Notes under the pieces: generated by a model | The model's database searches: none | Told to the model about the DNA's origin: nothing | Seen by the model: the letters and a program-made list of their open reading frames with translations, nothing else | Made by a program: the position numbers and the translations under genes | Shown: positions 60,762 through 64,000 of the stretch, piece after piece | How positions within the stretch are numbered: the first letter of the stretch is position 1 | Layout of the letters: each line of letters begins with the position of its first letter | DNA from: Photobacterium profundum | GTDB lineage: Bacteria; Pseudomonadota; Gammaproteobacteria; Enterobacterales; Vibrionaceae | DNA length: 64,000 bases | Assembly: GCF_003026285.1 (NCBI RefSeq) | Contig: NZ_PYOD01000021.1 | Coordinates: 1-64,000, forward strand | Direction: 5' to 3'

Positions 60762-61367
60762 ATGACGAAAGATTTTGAACCATTTGTATACCCGAAAGCA
60801 AATTTGATTGCAGGTGTTGATGAAGTTGGACGCGGTCCATTGGTTGGTGCTGTTGTGACTGCTGCTGTTATTTTAGACCCTAATAATCCAATAGTGGGAT
60901 TAACAGATTCTAAAAAGCTGAGCGAAAAGAAGCGCAATGTGTTATTTGATGAAATTAAAGAAAAAGCATTAGCCTGGTCGCTGGGTCGTTGTGAGCCAGA
61001 GGAAATTGATGAGCTTAATATTTTACAAGCCACAATGGTTGCTATGCAGCGTGCTGTCGCGGACTTAAACATTCAGCCTGACTTTGTATTGATTGATGGC
61101 AATAAAATCCCTCAGTTACCAATGGCAGCGCAAGCGGTAGTAAAAGGTGATTTACGTGTGGCGGAAATTAGTGCCGCCTCGATCATTGCAAAAGTAACAC
61201 GAGATCGTGAAATGGAAGTGCTTGATGCTCAGTTCCCACAATACGGTTTTGCTAAACATAAAGGTTACCCAACCAAAGCGCACTTTGAAGCGTTAGAATT
61301 ACATGGTGCAATTGAGCAGCATCGTAAAAGCTTTAAGCCGGTAAAACGCATTTTGGGTATAGAGTAA
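60762..61367 (+). CDS. rnhB: Ribonuclease HII
   Basis: RNase HII, 201 residues, cuts RNA in RNA-DNA hybrids, including single ribonucleotides in DNA. The N-terminal active-site motif is LIAGVDEVGRGPLVGAVVTAAVIL, with the Asp-Glu pair. The third acidic residue is in FVLIDGNKIP and the fourth in AAASIIAKVTRDREM-like ISAASIIAKVTRDREMEVLD. It lies 10 bp after lpxB and upstream of dnaE, the standard lpxB-rnhB-dnaE order. Confidence 0.97.
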   Translation: MTKDFEPFVYPKANLIAGVDEVGRGPLVGAVVTAAVILDPNNPIVGLTDSKKLSEKKRNVLFDEIKEKALAWSLGRCEPEEIDELNILQATMVAMQRAVADLNIQPDFVLIDGNKIPQLPMAAQAVVKGDLRVAEISAASIIAKVTRDREMEVLDAQFPQYGFAKHKGYPTKAHFEALELHGAIEQHRKSFKPVKRILGIE

Positions 61368-61480
61368 CTGAGCCATTTGGGGTCTTAATAGCCTTGTTGC
61401 TGTTAAGAGATATACGGTGATAATAAATGCTTTACGCTATAATTATCACTTCAAATTAGAACGCAATAAATCTGGTTGTC

Positions 61481-64000
61481 ATGGCTGATCCTCGCTTTAT
61501 TCATCTTCATACTCATAGTGACTTTTCAATGGTTGATGGCTTATCAAAAGTCTCACCGTTAGTTAAAAAAGTGGCTGAAATTGGTATGCCTGCAATGGCA
61601 TTAACCGACTTTACTAACCTGTGTGGTTTAGTGAAATTCTATTTTGCAGCACATGGTGCTGGAATGAAGCCGATCATCGGCGCTGATTTTAAAGTACATT
61701 CAGAAGAGCTTGATAATGAGCTTGCTGATCTCACTATTTTGGCAGCAGACAACGACGGCTATCAAAATTTAACCATGTTGATTTCGAAAGCGTATTTGCG
61801 TGGTCACGTTCAGCATCAGCCCGTTATCGATAAAGAGTGGTTAGCGCAATATAGCAAAGGGCTAATTTTACTGTCGGGTCGTTGTGGCGATGTTGGTAAA
61901 GCCTTGCTAAAAGGTAATAAATCGCTGGTCAATCGCTGTGTTGAGTTCTATCAAACCCATTTTGAAGATAGCTTTTATTTAGAATTAGTCCGAACAGGGC
62001 GCCCTGATGAAGATGCATTCATTCACTTTGCAGTTGAACTTGCTGCAAATGAAGATCTGCCGGTTGTTGCAACCAATGATGTGCGCTTTATCTCTGCTGA
62101 ACAATTTGATGCGCACGAAATCCGCGTGTCAATTCATGACGGTTACACCATTGTTGATCCTAATCGACCAAAATTATACAGCCCACAACAGTATTTACGT
62201 ACTGAAGAGGAAATGTGTGAGTTATTTTCAGATATTCCAGAAGCGTTGGCAAACAGTGTTGAAATTGCGAAGCGTTGTAATGTAACGGTTCGTCTTGGGG
62301 AATACTTCCTGCCTAATTTCCCTACCGGGGATTTAAGTACTGAAGACTTTTTAGTTGTTAAGTCTCGCGAAGGTTTAGAGCGACGTTTAGCATTCCTTTT
62401 TCCGGATGAAGCAGTACGTGTCGAAAAGCGACCTGAGTATGATGAGCGTCTTGAGATCGAACTTGAAGTAATTAATCAAATGGGGTTTCCCGGCTATTTC
62501 TTGATCGTAATGGAGTTTATCCAGTGGTCAAAAGATAATGATGTGCCGGTTGGTCCTGGCCGTGGTTCAGGTGCGGGTTCATTGGTGGCTTACGCACTCG
62601 ACATTACCGATCTTGATCCGTTGGAATTTGACTTACTCTTCGAACGTTTCTTGAATCCAGAACGTGTATCGATGCCCGATTTCGATATCGATTTCTGTAT
62701 GGATAAGCGTGATTTGGTTATTGATCACGTTGCCGAAATGTATGGTCGTGATGCGGTATCTCAGATCATTACGTTTGGCACAATGGCTGCGAAAGCGGTA
62801 ATTCGAGATGTAGGGCGGGTACTCGGTCACCCGTATGGTTTTGTTGATCGTCTTTCTAAAATGATCCCGGCAGAGCCCGGTATGACATTGGCTAAAGCCT
62901 TTGAGGCAGAACCGCAACTTGGGGATGCATACAATGCCGATGAAGAAGTAAAAGCCTTAATTGATATGTGTCGTATCCTTGAGGGGGTAACGCGTAATGC
63001 GGGCAAGCATGCGGGGGGGGTTGTTATTTCACCAACGACCATCACTGATTTCTCACCACTGTATTGTGATGCAGAAGGTGCTAACCCTGTTACCCAGTTT
63101 GATAAAAATGATGTTGAAACTGCAGGCTTGGTGAAGTTTGACTTCTTGGGTTTACGAACATTAACCATCATTGACTGGGCGTTAGCTCTTATCAACCCTC
63201 GTCGAGAGGCTGAAGGCAAAGAGCCGATCAATATTGCTTCGATTCCTATGGCGGATAAAAAGTCATTTGACATGTTGCAGCGCTCAGAATCAACGGCAGT
63301 GTTTCAGTTAGAATCGCGAGGAATGAAGGATCTGATCAAACGCCTTCAACCTGATAGTTTTGAAGACATGATCGCACTGGTAGCATTGTTCCGTCCTGGT
63401 CCTTTGCAATCCGGCATGGTAGATAACTTTATCGACCGTAAGCATGGTCGAGAAGAAGTGTCATACCCCGATGCCACTTGGCAGCATGAATCGTTGAAAG
63501 AGATTCTCGAACCTACTTACGGCATTATCTTGTATCAAGAACAAGTTATGCAGATTGCACAGGTACTGTCTGGTTACACCTTGGGTGGGGCCGATATGTT
63601 ACGTCGTGCGATGGGTAAGAAAAAACCTGAAGAAATGGCCAAGCAGCGCACCACCTTTGAAGAAGGTGCGGTTAATAACGGGGTCGATGGCGAACTTGCC
63701 ATGAAGATCTTTGACTTAGTAGAAAAGTTTGCGGGTTACGGTTTTAACAAATCCCACTCTGCTGCTTATGCTTTAGTGTCGTACCAAACCCTGTATTTGA
63801 AAGCGCATTACCCTGCGGAGTTCATGGCTGCGGTAATGACTGCAGATATGGATAACACCGATAAAATCATTGGTTTGGTTGATGAATGTTTACGCATGAA
63901 GATACCTTTGCTGCCGCCAGATGTGAATAAAGGGCTTTATCGATTTAATGTTGATGAGCAAGGCGCAATTGTTTACGGTATTGGTGCAGTCAAAGGTGTG
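61481..64000 (+). CDS. dnaE: DNA polymerase III subunit alpha (partial, 5' part)
   Basis: The first 840 codons of the replicative polymerase alpha subunit; the reading frame is open to the right edge, so the C-terminus (about 320 residues) is outside the window. The N-terminal PHP domain begins PRFIHLHTHSDFSMVDGLSKV. The polymerase active site has the Asp pair in SMPDFDIDFCMDKRD (Asp400 and Asp402), with a third Asp in LVKFDFLGLRTL. VGPGRGSGAGSLVAYAL and GFNKSHSAAYALVSYQTLYLK are further C-family motifs. A run of eight G at 63013-63020 is in frame. The start is ATG 61481; no strong ribosome-binding site precedes it. Confidence 0.97.
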   Translation, partial: MADPRFIHLHTHSDFSMVDGLSKVSPLVKKVAEIGMPAMALTDFTNLCGLVKFYFAAHGAGMKPIIGADFKVHSEELDNELADLTILAADNDGYQNLTMLISKAYLRGHVQHQPVIDKEWLAQYSKGLILLSGRCGDVGKALLKGNKSLVNRCVEFYQTHFEDSFYLELVRTGRPDEDAFIHFAVELAANEDLPVVATNDVRFISAEQFDAHEIRVSIHDGYTIVDPNRPKLYSPQQYLRTEEEMCELFSDIPEALANSVEIAKRCNVTVRLGEYFLPNFPTGDLSTEDFLVVKSREGLERRLAFLFPDEAVRVEKRPEYDERLEIELEVINQMGFPGYFLIVMEFIQWSKDNDVPVGPGRGSGAGSLVAYALDITDLDPLEFDLLFERFLNPERVSMPDFDIDFCMDKRDLVIDHVAEMYGRDAVSQIITFGTMAAKAVIRDVGRVLGHPYGFVDRLSKMIPAEPGMTLAKAFEAEPQLGDAYNADEEVKALIDMCRILEGVTRNAGKHAGGVVISPTTITDFSPLYCDAEGANPVTQFDKNDVETAGLVKFDFLGLRTLTIIDWALALINPRREAEGKEPINIASIPMADKKSFDMLQRSESTAVFQLESRGMKDLIKRLQPDSFEDMIALVALFRPGPLQSGMVDNFIDRKHGREEVSYPDATWQHESLKEILEPTYGIILYQEQVMQIAQVLSGYTLGGADMLRRAMGKKKPEEMAKQRTTFEEGAVNNGVDGELAMKIFDLVEKFAGYGFNKSHSAAYALVSYQTLYLKAHYPAEFMAAVMTADMDNTDKIIGLVDECLRMKIPLLPPDVNKGLYRFNVDEQGAIVYGIGAVKGV

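Noticed and set aside
63013..63020. Possible frameshift in dnaE at a run of eight G
   Set aside because: The frame reads through as NAGKHAGGVVIS, the expected conserved sequence, so the run is in frame.

Overview
The window is about 64 kb of a gammaproteobacterial chromosome. Protein families, gene order (rpsB-tsf-pyrH-frr-uppS-cdsA-dxr-rseP-bamA-skp-lpxD-fabZ-lpxA-lpxB-rnhB-dnaE; syd-csrB-yqcC-truC-yqcA; argA, mltA, tcdA, csdEA, gcvA, rlmM) and small Vibrionaceae-type families (DUF2850, DUF3461 and similar) point to Vibrionaceae. Photobacterium is the best guess, judged from family resemblance and not from any search. Almost everything is core genome. I see no prophage, transposon, integron or CRISPR array.

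Layout. 1-500: a tRNA-Asp gene with its terminator, followed by a decayed second copy. 500-7.2 kb: a small membrane protein, an EmrD-like MFS exporter, a small lipoprotein, dapD, then yebG and a Tag-like DNA glycosylase diverging from one LexA-type operator, then a LysR regulator diverging from a TDT-family transporter. 7.3-17 kb: recC, recB, recD, without the ptrA gene found between recC and recB in E. coli. 17-29 kb: argA, a DUF2850-like protein, mltA, tcdA convergent with csdA-csdE (tRNA ct6A synthesis), the GcvB small RNA divergent from gcvA, a hydrolase, ygdD, rlmM, xni and ppnN. 29-34 kb: two neighbouring GGDEF-type proteins, both with non-canonical signature motifs, and queF.

34.4-42.4 kb is the most striking part. 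In the chromosomal position where E. coli has one csrB gene (between syd and yqcC), this genome has three tandem CsrB-type RNA genes of about 425-435 nt. Each is packed with GGA motifs, each ends in its own GC-rich terminator, and each has a palindromic GacA/UvrY/VarA-type activator site 168-170 bp upstream of the RNA start. Copies 1 and 3 are almost identical and copy 2 is diverged. They would sequester the RNA-binding protein CsrA.

42-64 kb: glnD and map diverge from a long co-oriented series. It begins with rpsB-tsf (with an S2-type leader and a terminator between the two genes), then pyrH and frr, isoprenoid and phospholipid genes (uppS, cdsA, dxr), the envelope-stress protease rseP, outer-membrane assembly (bamA, skp), lipid A and fatty-acid synthesis (lpxD, fabZ, lpxA, lpxB), rnhB, and dnaE running off the right edge. 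Several of these genes use TTG or GTG starts.
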